The notes below the pieces were generated by a model, which was not told the origin of the DNA, did not search any database, and was given only the letters and a program-made list of their open reading frames with translations. From a virus, in the IMG/VR virus record IMGVR_UViG_3300035698_027499, positions 1 to 50,698 of that record: DNA of 50,698 bases. One strand, given 5' to 3'. Both the position numbers and the translations under genes were made by a program. This document shows, in pieces, positions 1 to 8,027 of this stretch. The first letter of the stretch is position 1, and the number at the start of each line of letters is the position of its first letter.

Positions 1-91
1 CTTTCAACAATCCAGTTCTATCCCACTTTAAAACAAGGCGATTTCCTTCCTTTAAATCTTCTTCTTCATTCGTAATGGATAATATTCGCAT
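1..91 (-). CDS. Partial gene, unknown product (N-terminal 30 codons)
   Basis: An ATG at 91-89 opens a frame that stays open to the window edge, giving about 30 residues beginning MRILSITNEEED. No domain can be named from so short a piece. There is no clear Shine-Dalgarno sequence, but the AT-rich stretch just upstream could hold a promoter. It lies about 40 nt after a small hydrophobic ORF and on the same strand as all other genes, so it is probably the next gene of the same run. The rest of the protein lies outside the window. Confidence 0.4.
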   Translation of the reverse strand, partial: MRILSITNEEEDLKEGNRLVLKWDRTGLLK

Positions 92-130
92 GCGTAAACT
101 ATAATATATATAATGTCAATATTGTACCAT

Positions 131-229
131 TTACATAAATAAAAAATATAAAATATTCAACATACACAGAAAAAAAATCGGAATAAGGATTAAAATAATT
201 ATTAACATTTTTTCTATAAAATCTTCCAT
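131..229 (-). CDS. Possible 32-residue hydrophobic peptide
   Basis: This short ORF (ATG 229-227, TAA 133-131) encodes about 32 residues. A charged start (MEDFIEK) is followed by an almost unbroken run of Ile, Leu, Phe and Met, consistent with one membrane-spanning helix. It begins 9 nt after the stop of the preceding two-helix membrane protein. No Shine-Dalgarno sequence is visible. AT-rich phage DNA easily produces hydrophobic frames by chance, so the call rests only on position and on the charged-then-hydrophobic layout. Confidence 0.25.
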   Translation of the reverse strand: MEDFIEKMLIIILILIPIFFLCMLNILYFLFM

Positions 230-237
230 CAATCTAA

Positions 238-514
238 TCACTTAAGTTCCTCTTCTATTTGTTTCTCAATTTTAGCCCTAATCGCAGATCTTTCTTTTTC
301 TTTTTTTAATCTTTTTATTTGACCAGAATAAGCAAAATAAAATAGGTGATTGATACCTACAATAATTGATAGTACTGGCCATAACAAACAAGCACCAACT
401 TTTGCTAGACCTCTATCATTAGGAATTTATAGGTTCCCAGATTGCAATAAAACGACCAGAAACATAAATTCCAATAATAAAATATAATAAAATAGAAACA
501 GCGATGATCATCAT
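238..514 (-). pseudogene. Small two-helix membrane protein interrupted by a frameshift
   Basis: The ATG at 514-512 overlaps the stop of the methyltransferase gene (ATGA) and has AGGAG just upstream. This frame codes for about 31 residues with one hydrophobic helix and then hits TAA at 421-419. Shifting by one base near 424-426 (a short T run) gives a second open frame of about 60 codons. It starts near PNDRG, has a second hydrophobic segment (about 20 residues around LLWPVLSIIVG) and ends in a highly charged Lys/Glu tail with a stop at 240-238. Together the two frames make a sensible protein of about 90 residues: helix, short loop, helix, cytoplasmic coiled tail. The break may be a true inactivating mutation, a sequencing error or, less likely, programmed frameshifting. 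The function is unknown. Confidence 0.6.
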
Positions 515-1713
515 TCTCCTAATAAAGTTTTTTCAAAAACTAAAATTGGTTCAAGTTTCGTTAAATTCTCCGTCCCAACCTTTTTACTTAAATGACTCTT
601 TGAAAATTTCATGAACAAAGTTTCACTAAGATGAAATCCATTTGATTCAATAATCGATACCATGTCTTTTTTGATTTCAAGCTCTTTATGTTTATCTGAA
701 ATATTGAGCACAAAGCGTCCAGAAGGCTTCAGGAGCCTTCCCACATTCTGAACCGTCCTCGTCCAATAATCATTTAAAAAACTCTCATACCCCTTTGAAT
801 ACGCCTGAGAAGCCTCATCTGTATATTTCTCCTTCTCATGGTATGGCGGACTAGAAAATGCCAAATCAAAAGATTCAATTAAATCCTCTGGACAAAAATC
901 CTCAGATCCCATATTATGAAGTTTCGCCCTATCTTCAAACCCAAAATGCTTAATTAATTTATTTCCTTGGTCAATGGTCGTTCCCCACGGATCAACACCA
1001 ACATACGTAAGATTCTTGGAAGAAGCCATTGCTCCAAGAAGTCTCTGATTAAATCCTGAAGAATAATCAAAAATCTTTCCATTCTCTGGTGCATATTTCT
1101 CATAAATAAGTTTAGCAACAGTTGGTCGAAAATTTGATGTCTGAGGCGCCAAACGCATAGATCGAATACCTTGACGAAACATATTTCCTGTAATTGTAAA
1201 TGGGTGAGAAACCCCACGATAATAAAATGTAATTCCGAGACGATTCTCAATAACCTTCATAAGAAGAATATCATTATCAAATACCTCAATCGGTGATCTG
1301 CTTTTGCTTCCACTTTCTTTTACGTCGTAAAATTGAGGAGAAAAATGCTTGAAAATCTTATTTCCCGTAGTTGCTCCACAACTAATGATGTCATCTTGAA
1401 TTAGTGATGAAACTTCATATTTTTTTAATTTATCCCAATCTTTCTTGAGATCTTCATCTGGGTACTTTGGATACGGAAAACCTCCTTCTCTAAAATAATT
1501 GAAAAGATACTGAGCAACTTTCTTTTTATCATCAAGAGACATCAAAAAAATATTAGATACCGTTAATGGTACATCATTCCAATGAACAATATAATCTGTT
1601 CCATATCTCGATGAATCTAAATTATTTTTAGAAAGATTTTTCTCTTTGCTGTTTCGCTTAAGAATATCTTCATATTGAGTTTTTGATTTTTCATTTTCAT
1701 GTTGACTGATCAT
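511..1713 (-). CDS. DNA adenine/cytosine-N4 methyltransferase-like protein
   Basis: The 400-residue protein carries the two hallmarks of a Rossmann-fold DNA amino-methyltransferase. A glycine-containing SAM-binding motif (DYSSGFNQR) lies near residues 216-224, followed by an acidic strand end (VGVDPW, about 238-243). The catalytic SSPPY motif is at about 287-291. The SPPY form is commonest in N4-cytosine and N6-adenine enzymes. Residues 1-160 form an N-terminal region I do not recognise, perhaps for target recognition. The gene overlaps its neighbours at both ends by stop-start ATGA junctions (GNAT gene upstream, membrane protein downstream), so it is translated as part of a compact cassette. 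Likely roles are self-modification of phage DNA against host restriction or epigenetic marking. No cognate restriction enzyme is visible. The target base and sequence cannot be told from the sequence. Confidence 0.8.
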   Translation of the reverse strand: MISQHENEKSKTQYEDILKRNSKEKNLSKNNLDSSRYGTDYIVHWNDVPLTVSNIFLMSLDDKKKVAQYLFNYFREGGFPYPKYPDEDLKKDWDKLKKYEVSSLIQDDIISCGATTGNKIFKHFSPQFYDVKESGSKSRSPIEVFDNDILLMKVIENRLGITFYYRGVSHPFTITGNMFRQGIRSMRLAPQTSNFRPTVAKLIYEKYAPENGKIFDYSSGFNQRLLGAMASSKNLTYVGVDPWGTTIDQGNKLIKHFGFEDRAKLHNMGSEDFCPEDLIESFDLAFSSPPYHEKEKYTDEASQAYSKGYESFLNDYWTRTVQNVGRLLKPSGRFVLNISDKHKELEIKKDMVSIIESNGFHLSETLFMKFSKSHLSKKVGTENLTKLEPILVFEKTLLGE

Positions 1714-2141
1714 AATAATCCTTCATCAAATATCATTGTAAATACAATATCTTTTTCTTCTTCTGGCAAATATCTGAATCCATTATTCAAATAGAATTTG
1801 ATTCCTAATTCATTGACTTTAGCAACTCTTAACTTTATGCTTCTGCCTTCCTTTTTAGCAATCTCTTTCAATTTATCTAACATCATCAATCCAAGACCAT
1901 TTCCTGTCTTGCTCTCACGAACCGCCATTTTATCAAGAAGAACCCCAGAGCTAGTCTTATATCTCTTCCACAAAAGAAAAGAAACCAATTCATCTTCTTC
2001 ATAAGAACAAATGATTGTATCTTCATCAATGCATCTCTGCACAGTTGAATAATATAAAGGTCCCATTATTTTTTGCTTGATGTAGGGCTTTATGAGTTTG
2101 GCGCAGCTCTTGGGAAGATTTGTTATTTTTGTTTCATTCAT
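1710..2141 (-). CDS. GNAT-family N-acetyltransferase
   Basis: This is a 143-residue GNAT-fold protein. The acetyl-CoA pyrophosphate loop appears as GNGLGL (about residues 80-85) after a strand ending in VRESK. The C-terminal signature NELGIKFYLNNGF (about 110-122) matches the usual strand-helix that closes the cofactor site. A longer reading from a TTG at 2186 is possible, but ATG 2141-2139 is preferred: it lies just behind the stop of the small membrane gene (2149-2147) and has AGGA about 11 nt upstream. The stop overlaps the methyltransferase start. The substrate is unknown; small phage GNATs may modify host proteins, tRNA or small molecules. Confidence 0.82.
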   Translation of the reverse strand: MNETKITNLPKSCAKLIKPYIKQKIMGPLYYSTVQRCIDEDTIICSYEEDELVSFLLWKRYKTSSGVLLDKMAVRESKTGNGLGLMMLDKLKEIAKKEGRSIKLRVAKVNELGIKFYLNNGFRYLPEEEKDIVFTMIFDEGLL

Positions 2142-2146
2142 ATGGT

Positions 2147-2323
2147 TCAATATCCTAAAATTTCCAAAATTGTGGTATTTTCCCAACCCGGAGCCAGAAA
2201 TTTAACATATAGTATTGCCACAACAATTGGCATAAGAGCAACACCAATTATGGTCAATATGTATAATATCCAATTGTAAGATAACCAATTCCAAATTCGT
2301 TTCATTGCCAAATCATATTTCAT
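2147..2323 (-). CDS. Small membrane protein (58 aa)
   Basis: The ATG at 2323-2321 overlaps the stop of the homing endonuclease gene as ATGA, and the frame runs 58 codons to TGA at 2149-2147, just before the GNAT start. The product has a short basic/aromatic N terminus (MKYDLAMKRIWNWL), then about 30 strongly hydrophobic residues, then FLAPGW and a short polar tail. This fits one long or two tight membrane helices with the N terminus inside. The coupled overlap upstream and the tight spacing downstream are the main support. I do not recognise the family. Confidence 0.55.
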   Translation of the reverse strand: MKYDLAMKRIWNWLSYNWILYILTIIGVALMPIVVAILYVKFLAPGWENTTILEILGY

Positions 2324-3762
2324 TCATTGTTAAATTTGTATTCATATAAATAATTCCCGCATCCGTATATTCGATATACCTTATTTTCCTGCGCAACTTC
2401 TTTCTCTGATTTTCCACTCTGGGCTCTGAATCTAAAACGATCATAGCGAACCACATCGTCAGTATACCAATAATTCAAACCAGTGTCCCTAATAAAGTCA
2501 AATCCATTACTCAAATAGACTTTTCCTTCACCAAATCTCAAATCGGCATAAGTTATTATTCCAGCAAATCCACCATCACTTGACCAAGAAATGCACTTTT
2601 TCAATAATTTAGAAAATCCACCCATAACCAAATATCCCCTCTTGGAAACAAATCTTCCAATTTCAATTTTTCCCTTATACTTGTTTCTTATCATGGGAAT
2701 TCTCAAAGCTATACCACATACAAGCTCACCATTATAAACCAAACCAAAACATATCCTATTTCTACCATATCCGTCAATATGGTTCTCTTCAAAAAACTTC
2801 TTGGCAACCTTCTTATCTATCTCAATTATTGAACAACTTCTTGCTCCAATTTTAATATCAGCAACTCCCAATCTATTTTTAATCATAGACTTTATAATCT
2901 CTTTCTTGTTGGACCATTCATCACCAAATATATGAAGCAATCTAATTCCTTTGTCCTTGCAAAGAATGGTCTTGTTTTTATGATACTTTTTATCATAACC
3001 TGGCGGTCCATCCTCTCTATGATAATATAGGCTATTATATTCAATCGCCAAATCCTTGTCTGGGATGTATAAATCCAATTCATATGGAGATATGATACTT
3101 CTATCTCCAGAGATAACCCGAAAACCTAATTTCTTTATGAATTCTAATATTTCAACTTGAGATATTGATGCATTAGGAAAACATTGCGAGCATAAAGAAC
3201 CTCTCTCAAAAGCCTGTAATGTCTTGCCTTGTTCTAAGTTGCAAATCACACATCTCAATAACAAATATTGATGTTGTCTTGAATAATATTCGTCATAATC
3301 CGTAAGATTAATAAATTCTTTTTGCCGTATTCCAATTCGACCCAGAAAATCTTCTTTGGAAATCTTTTTAATATTTCTTATTTTATCCTTAGATTCTTCC
3401 GAATGAGATCTTCCATAAAATGAATTGTTCTTTCCTTTTTGATTCTCTGCCTGCAACCTCATTCGTTCATCATTCTCTTTTGTCAATCCCTTATTCCAAG
3501 ACGTGGACTTACCACCCTTCTTGCCACCCTCTTTCATTGCCTCTCTCGCATGATTAATGCAATACCTCCTAAAAGAAAAATCCTTGTGACTATATCTTGT
3601 TTCTGAATCACAGATTAAACATAAAGGTCTTATTCCATCATGATAATAACGAATAATATAATCTTCAATCTTCATAAAATGCGTGAACTGCAAATGAATT
3701 CCAAACTCTCTTTTGTCTTCACTTTCATCTCCACATATTAAACATTTTTTATAAATGTTCAC
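2320..3762 (-). CDS. Homing endonuclease, Vsr/EDxHD-like nuclease with C-terminal GNAT-like domain
   Basis: The 480-residue protein is built from recognisable modules. The N terminus has Cys pairs (C7/C10 and C48/C51). A NUMOD3-like DNA-binding stretch (NKGLT, then GKNNSFYGRSHSEE at about 110-123) follows, then more Cys pairs near 171/174 and 191/194. A PD-(D/E)xK nuclease of the Vsr-like phage homing type spans about 200-298, with ELDLYIP near 228, IEYN near 240 and H248. The last third (about 300-450) resembles the GNAT-like domain often fused to such nucleases in phages (GLVYNGELV, FIRDTGLNYWY). It is a free-standing gene placed directly downstream of the major capsid gene, on the same strand. 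An inverted partial copy of the capsid gene end lies between the two. It has no obvious Shine-Dalgarno sequence. The role, homing into related phages, is inferred from the family. Confidence 0.78.
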   Translation of the reverse strand: MNIYKKCLICGDESEDKREFGIHLQFTHFMKIEDYIIRYYHDGIRPLCLICDSETRYSHKDFSFRRYCINHAREAMKEGGKKGGKSTSWNKGLTKENDERMRLQAENQKGKNNSFYGRSHSEESKDKIRNIKKISKEDFLGRIGIRQKEFINLTDYDEYYSRQHQYLLLRCVICNLEQGKTLQAFERGSLCSQCFPNASISQVEILEFIKKLGFRVISGDRSIISPYELDLYIPDKDLAIEYNSLYYHREDGPPGYDKKYHKNKTILCKDKGIRLLHIFGDEWSNKKEIIKSMIKNRLGVADIKIGARSCSIIEIDKKVAKKFFEENHIDGYGRNRICFGLVYNGELVCGIALRIPMIRNKYKGKIEIGRFVSKRGYLVMGGFSKLLKKCISWSSDGGFAGIITYADLRFGEGKVYLSNGFDFIRDTGLNYWYTDDVVRYDRFRFRAQSGKSEKEVAQENKVYRIYGCGNYLYEYKFNNE

Positions 3763-3829
3763 AGACCAAACTATATCAAATACTAACTAACAAGTCAACT
3801 TTGTAAAATCATTATGAAACAATTTTGTG

Positions 3830-3865
3830 TTAGAAGCGATTTTTATGGAACATGTTACGGTAATT
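3830..3865 (+). repeat. Inverted partial copy of the major capsid gene 3' end (arm A)
   Basis: Positions 3830-3851 on the plus strand are identical over 22 nt to the reverse complement of 4039-4060, inside the last codons of the capsid gene. After a two-base difference, a further 12 nt at 3854-3865 match again. The plus strand here can even be read as residues VRSDFYGT, the same peptide that the capsid gene encodes near its C terminus on the minus strand. The two arms flank about 160 nt containing the capsid transcription terminator. Confidence 0.85.
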
Positions 3866-3934
3866 CTTCTTGACATGCATGGCAAATTTTTGTATTATCC
3901 ATACATAAAGAGTACCAAAAATAAATAAGTTTTA

Positions 3935-3964
3935 AAATAAAAAAGAGAGAGCATATGCTCTCCC
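3935..3964 (-). terminator. Rho-independent terminator after the major capsid gene
   Basis: On the minus strand the 16-nt palindrome GAGAGCATATGCTCTC (3947-3962) is followed by a TCTTTTTTATTTT tract. It begins about 45 nt after the capsid stop codon, exactly where an intrinsic terminator should protect the most highly expressed phage transcript. The downstream endonuclease gene would then need its own promoter or read-through. Confidence 0.82.
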
Positions 3965-4007
3965 TTCTTCAAAGTTGGTCTGTTTCAACCAAATTATCTA
4001 GATTATA

Positions 4008-5882
4008 CTAGATTACATTCAAGTCAATTACCGTAACCGTTCCATAAAAATCGCTTCTAACCATTTTCTTACCGTATCTGGTCATAACGCCTTTGCGTGG
4101 AGTGAAATCTTCCTGCGCAAAGATGGTTGGAGTCACGATGAGCGGCACATAGGGTGCGTACACATAGCCAGTTTCGAGATAACTTCCACCTTTGAAGCCA
4201 ACAAGGACTTTATTGCGTGGGAAGTAAGGATCTTTGTAAACTGTGAATCTATTAGAAACTGTTCCAATATTTTCTGCACCAACGGTCATTGGTGTGCTGA
4301 CTTGACCTGAGCCATCGATCTTGTAGCTTGTTTTATACATTGAACTTTGTTCAAGTATGGTTGCTACGTCTGGACCTACGACACAGAAGTTACCGGATCC
4401 ACGAAGTGTTTTCTTGTGGATTTCATTAGCGACATCGCAGATGATTTCGACAAGAGTCTCATACCATTCACGGACTGTACCCGTAAACTGTGGACCAGTT
4501 GAGAGAGTAGAGGCAAGCTGTACTTCTGCACCAGTTTTCTTATTTAAGAATTTACCTGGGGCACGGCTCCAGTAATAGTTAGCGGCATTACCTTCCATTA
4601 GAAGATCGTTAAGAACTTCACGGTCGATATCAAGAGCAACCTGCTCGGATAGGATCTTGGTAAGCTCGACCTCGGCATCAAGGCTGTGGAAAGCATTAAG
4701 ATCCTGAGCAAGTTCTGGAGACCAGCGTGCTCTCAACTTACGAGAAGTTGCTACGACACTAATTTGCTCAATCTTGATGTCAATCTCAGGGATTGCTGGT
4801 GATGGAGCATCAATGGCGAAGTCTGACTCGAAAGATGGAATGGTGAGGGTATCACCATCAGTTCCACCGACATCAAGCGTATCAGAAACAGCCATTGAGA
4901 CATGAAGCTGATCAGCAAGCGTTGGAGGAACACCACCATTACTAAGACGAAGAATAAATTTAATATGATCTCCGCCAAGTGCATTCGGTGTGAATGCTGT
5001 TCCATCCCAATTGCCGCGCTCATTTTGGCGACGAAGGTTAAGAACACCACGACCACCTTGGAATGTTTCACCCCAAGCTTGGACGGCACCAGGGGCAGCA
5101 CCAAGGTCAAGAAGGGCAATCTGCTTTACTTCCTGAATATCTCCAGTTGGAAGTGCGCTCTGAAGTTCAGAGACAGCAAGGAAAAGGAAAGCATAATCCA
5201 AAGTATTTTGTTCAACTCTTTCCTGAAGATCAGGATCGAACATTACCCATCTAGCATTTGAGCCAGTGAAGTCTGTATTGGTATCTACGGCTGTACCTGA
5301 CACCCATGCTTCACTTACACCCGTAAATGCGCCAACATTATCGTTGGAAGCTGTTACGGTCAAAGATGCTGAATGTACTTTTGTGAATCCAGAACCCACA
5401 AGATCGTACTGTCCACCAGTTGCAAGCGAACCTGAACGGACACCTGCACCTACTGGGTTGTTATAAATGGAATCACCACGTGTATACACGGAATCAGTTC
5501 CATCTCCACCGACATTGCTGCCGTAAGTGTAATCTAGATAGAAGAGCAATCCAGCTGGAAGGCTCATTGGCTGAATTGAGACTAGCTCATTTGCAACCAA
5601 ACCACCGAATACACGACGGACAATGGGGAATGCGACGTTTGAGAAACCGCGCACCTGCCCAGAACTTGTGAGCGCTGCTCCGCCTGTTGAAAGGCTGGAA
5701 CTCTCACGAAGAACCTCGGCCGCTTGGTTCTCAAGCAATCTTGCCATGTTTTCTTTTCCATAGCCCACAAGTCCCTTTAAGAGACCTGTGCGGTTCCATT
5801 TTTCACTAAGTCGTCTTGCTTCGACGCCCAAGTGTCTTGATCTAATATCTTCTGTTAGTTTATCTAATGAGAATGTTGACAT
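4008..5882 (-). CDS. Major capsid protein (T4 gp23-like)
   Basis: The 624-residue protein forms the icosahedral shell. Early in the sequence it has the gp23-type stretch RLLENQAAEVLRE (about 48-60), then PIVRRVFGGLVANELVSIQPMSLPAGLLFYLDY (positions about 86-118), the start of the HK97-fold core as seen in T4-like capsids. 'LLE' at 49-51 resembles the (I/L)xE sites used by the T4 prohead protease, so an N-terminal propeptide may be removed there; this is inference. It is about 100 residues longer than T4 gp23, the extra being a Gly/Ser/Thr-rich insertion after residue 120. AGGAG precedes the ATG. It lies directly after the scaffold gene and ends in an intrinsic terminator, as expected for the last gene of the head operon. 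Confidence 0.93.
   Translation of the reverse strand: MSTFSLDKLTEDIRSRHLGVEARRLSEKWNRTGLLKGLVGYGKENMARLLENQAAEVLRESSSLSTGGAALTSSGQVRGFSNVAFPIVRRVFGGLVANELVSIQPMSLPAGLLFYLDYTYGSNVGGDGTDSVYTRGDSIYNNPVGAGVRSGSLATGGQYDLVGSGFTKVHSASLTVTASNDNVGAFTGVSEAWVSGTAVDTNTDFTGSNARWVMFDPDLQERVEQNTLDYAFLFLAVSELQSALPTGDIQEVKQIALLDLGAAPGAVQAWGETFQGGRGVLNLRRQNERGNWDGTAFTPNALGGDHIKFILRLSNGGVPPTLADQLHVSMAVSDTLDVGGTDGDTLTIPSFESDFAIDAPSPAIPEIDIKIEQISVVATSRKLRARWSPELAQDLNAFHSLDAEVELTKILSEQVALDIDREVLNDLLMEGNAANYYWSRAPGKFLNKKTGAEVQLASTLSTGPQFTGTVREWYETLVEIICDVANEIHKKTLRGSGNFCVVGPDVATILEQSSMYKTSYKIDGSGQVSTPMTVGAENIGTVSNRFTVYKDPYFPRNKVLVGFKGGSYLETGYVYAPYVPLIVTPTIFAQEDFTPRKGVMTRYGKKMVRSDFYGTVTVIDLNVI
4026..4060 (-). repeat. 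Inverted repeat partner in the capsid gene 3' end (arm B)
   Basis: This is the functional copy: it encodes VRSDFYGTVTVI at the C terminus of the major capsid protein. Its reverse complement recurs at 3830-3865 with one small interruption. A transcript running through both arms could fold into a long hairpin. Confidence 0.85.
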
Positions 5883-5917
5883 TCTATACTCCTATAAATT
5901 TCGTAATAAGTGTTATC

Positions 5918-7963
5918 TTACTCGTTTAAAAATCCTGCTAACTTACCCCAACGAGTAAATTCTTGTTGTTCGGCTTCATTCAAAGATGAGCCGGACTTGG
6001 TTGCGCGAGAACTGCCAGAATTTAAAACATTCTGAACGTTTTTCTTGCCCTCGGTAAGTTTGCTTTTTGTTTGTTCTTTGCCACCGAAAACTTCGCTAAG
6101 TCTGGTGTAAAGATTTTTTACTTCTCGTACAGTTTCTGCCCCATCTAATGCTTCAAGTATTGTGACTCTCTGCTTTGAGGATAGATTTTCATTCTGCATC
6201 AATCTGTTTGCGTACATTAGTTTTGCATTGAAAAGATTACTTTTACGAAGTTCGCTTTCCAATTTAATATTCTGCTTATTTAGTTCGGAAACTGCAGCTT
6301 TATATTTGTTTACAACACTAAGAACATTTTTATTAACTCTTCTTGATTCTTGCTTTGGCTCTTCTTCAGTATCTTCATCGCTTTTTGCTTGAGCATTTCT
6401 CTTATCTTCTGCCCCTTTTCGCATTTCGCGGGCTCTTGAGCCTGCAAGATCACGTCGTGATGTACGGCGACCTGCGCTGTAACCTGAACCACCAAGCAAT
6501 TCCTGAAGTTCGTCTTCAGTTAATTCATTTTCTGCAACAGTAAAACCTGTTCCAACTGGATCCAATTGATTTAAATCTTCTCCATCAACAAATTTCTCGC
6601 CGTCGTCGCCTGTAGCTCCACCAAAATTATCAAATTTATCGGGTCCGCCACCGGGACTGTGTTGCATAGCTTGCTCTTCACGAAGGGCAGCTCGACGATG
6701 CTTTAATCTCATAAGTTCTTTTGAAAGAATTGCTTCTGAAATTTCCACTTCTTCATTTTCACCAATATCTTTAGTTTTCATAGTTACTTGTGTATCTCCA
6801 GAATTTGGATCTTCCTCTTCTGGGCCGGGTTGTCTCCTGGCTTGATCTTTACGCATTTGCCGGGCTCTTGAGCCTGCAACGTCTCCACGTGGAGATTTTG
6901 ATCTGGTACTAGCGTGTGAAGAGAATGGACCCTCTTCAAGTTCCATTTCCATTGGCATTTCCATTTCAAGATCCATCTCGTCGCCGAGATCGTCTCCCAT
7001 GTCATCATCCATGCCCATGTCATCATCCATACCCATTTCATCATCCATATCCATTTCATCGGCTGGTTCTACGTCAGCTGATAAAACAGACCCTTCTGGG
7101 TCATCAGTGTCTAATCCTCGAATTATAAGCTTAAGCTCGTCTTCTGTAAGTTTGCGTTTTGCCATTGTATAAATCTCCTTAATAAGTACATTAACCTTTT
7201 TGTAATATCTGTCTACCTTGCTATTTTCTGCTATTTTTTGTAGCTCGGCTAATGACTCACGAAGAAATCTTGCACTTATAATCATATTTGCACAAGCTTC
7301 TCCAAAAACTGTTTTCGATTGAGATAAATCATATCCTTCAGAAAGTGTTGTAAACTGACGATATTTTTTGGAAAGTCCAGCAACTTTCCTCTCAACTATT
7401 GATAATTTAACTGGAATGTAAAGATTATTCGCTACCGTATATAATTCTTCCAACTTATTTTCAATAAGCTGTGAAGTCTCTTTGGGAATGATGTTTTTCT
7501 TTACATCTTCTTGTAGTCCCTTATACGTTTTTTCAATTGTTGCTCTAACTTGATTGATTTTTTCACAATAAGAATTGTTATCCATTCCCTTATTGTGAAG
7601 CTCTTCTAATTTCTCAGAAATCCTCAAAGCACGAACGCCATAATTTTCAGCACGAACACCAGCCATTTTTGCTAATGCTTCGATTGATTCTTTGGTAAGT
7701 TCAACTTCTTCTTCTTCAGATTCCGTTAGAGGCTCAGTTATTTTAATTTTTTCTTCTTTTACAGAAGAATCAAACATGATGTCTTTTTCATCATCATCTT
7801 TGTCATCATCGTCTTCATCTTTGCCTTCAGCCAAAAGCTCTCTCTCAATCAATTGCTTAACTCTTGGAGTTAATTCTTCCATGATTGCTTTCTTTGCGTT
7901 TGTTTCAGCAATTTCTCTGAGTTTTTTAGCGTCTGCTAATGCATCTTTATGTAGTCTTGACAC
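5918..7963 (-). CDS. Prohead core scaffolding protein (gp22-like), enlarged
   Basis: The 681-residue protein lies immediately upstream of the capsid gene, where T4 gp22 sits. It is highly charged and low in complexity. An acidic tract follows residue 50, Met-Asp repeats (DDDMG units) lie around 305-340, and there are two copies of an 'AGSRARxMRK' box (about 363 and 515). The last 130 residues read as a coiled coil (ELNKQNIKLESELRKSN) followed by NAKLMYANRLMQNENLSSKQ and a VREVKNLYTRLSE-type ending, the part that looks like phage scaffold proteins. The N-terminal half (about 100-280) is helical and has no obvious counterpart in the shorter T4 gp22, so this may be a fusion or expansion. The start is GTG (7963-7961). 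A TATTTAT gap motif lies about 25 nt upstream. It is expected to be degraded by the prohead protease. Confidence 0.78.
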   Translation of the reverse strand: MSRLHKDALADAKKLREIAETNAKKAIMEELTPRVKQLIERELLAEGKDEDDDDKDDDEKDIMFDSSVKEEKIKITEPLTESEEEEVELTKESIEALAKMAGVRAENYGVRALRISEKLEELHNKGMDNNSYCEKINQVRATIEKTYKGLQEDVKKNIIPKETSQLIENKLEELYTVANNLYIPVKLSIVERKVAGLSKKYRQFTTLSEGYDLSQSKTVFGEACANMIISARFLRESLAELQKIAENSKVDRYYKKVNVLIKEIYTMAKRKLTEDELKLIIRGLDTDDPEGSVLSADVEPADEMDMDDEMGMDDDMGMDDDMGDDLGDEMDLEMEMPMEMELEEGPFSSHASTRSKSPRGDVAGSRARQMRKDQARRQPGPEEEDPNSGDTQVTMKTKDIGENEEVEISEAILSKELMRLKHRRAALREEQAMQHSPGGGPDKFDNFGGATGDDGEKFVDGEDLNQLDPVGTGFTVAENELTEDELQELLGGSGYSAGRRTSRRDLAGSRAREMRKGAEDKRNAQAKSDEDTEEEPKQESRRVNKNVLSVVNKYKAAVSELNKQNIKLESELRKSNLFNAKLMYANRLMQNENLSSKQRVTILEALDGAETVREVKNLYTRLSEVFGGKEQTKSKLTEGKKNVQNVLNSGSSRATKSGSSLNEAEQQEFTRWGKLAGFLNE

Positions 7964-8027
7964 GAATAATAACCCTTTAATCTCGAAAATAAATAGTATC
8001 TAATTATATAAATACTTTCTAACTGCC

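Noticed and set aside
2142-2186. TTG start adding 15 residues to the GNAT protein
   Set aside because: This would lie within the small membrane gene; the ATG at 2141 directly follows that gene and needs no rare start.
3816-3875. Plus-strand 19-codon ORF containing VRSDFYGT, possible second capsid-like gene
   Set aside because: It is too short, stands alone on the plus strand and is explained by the inverted copy of the capsid gene end.
6784-7128. Met/Trp-rich and Pro/His-rich ORFs opposite or overlapping the scaffold repeats
   Set aside because: They are by-products of the Met-Asp repeat codons of the scaffold gene in other frames.
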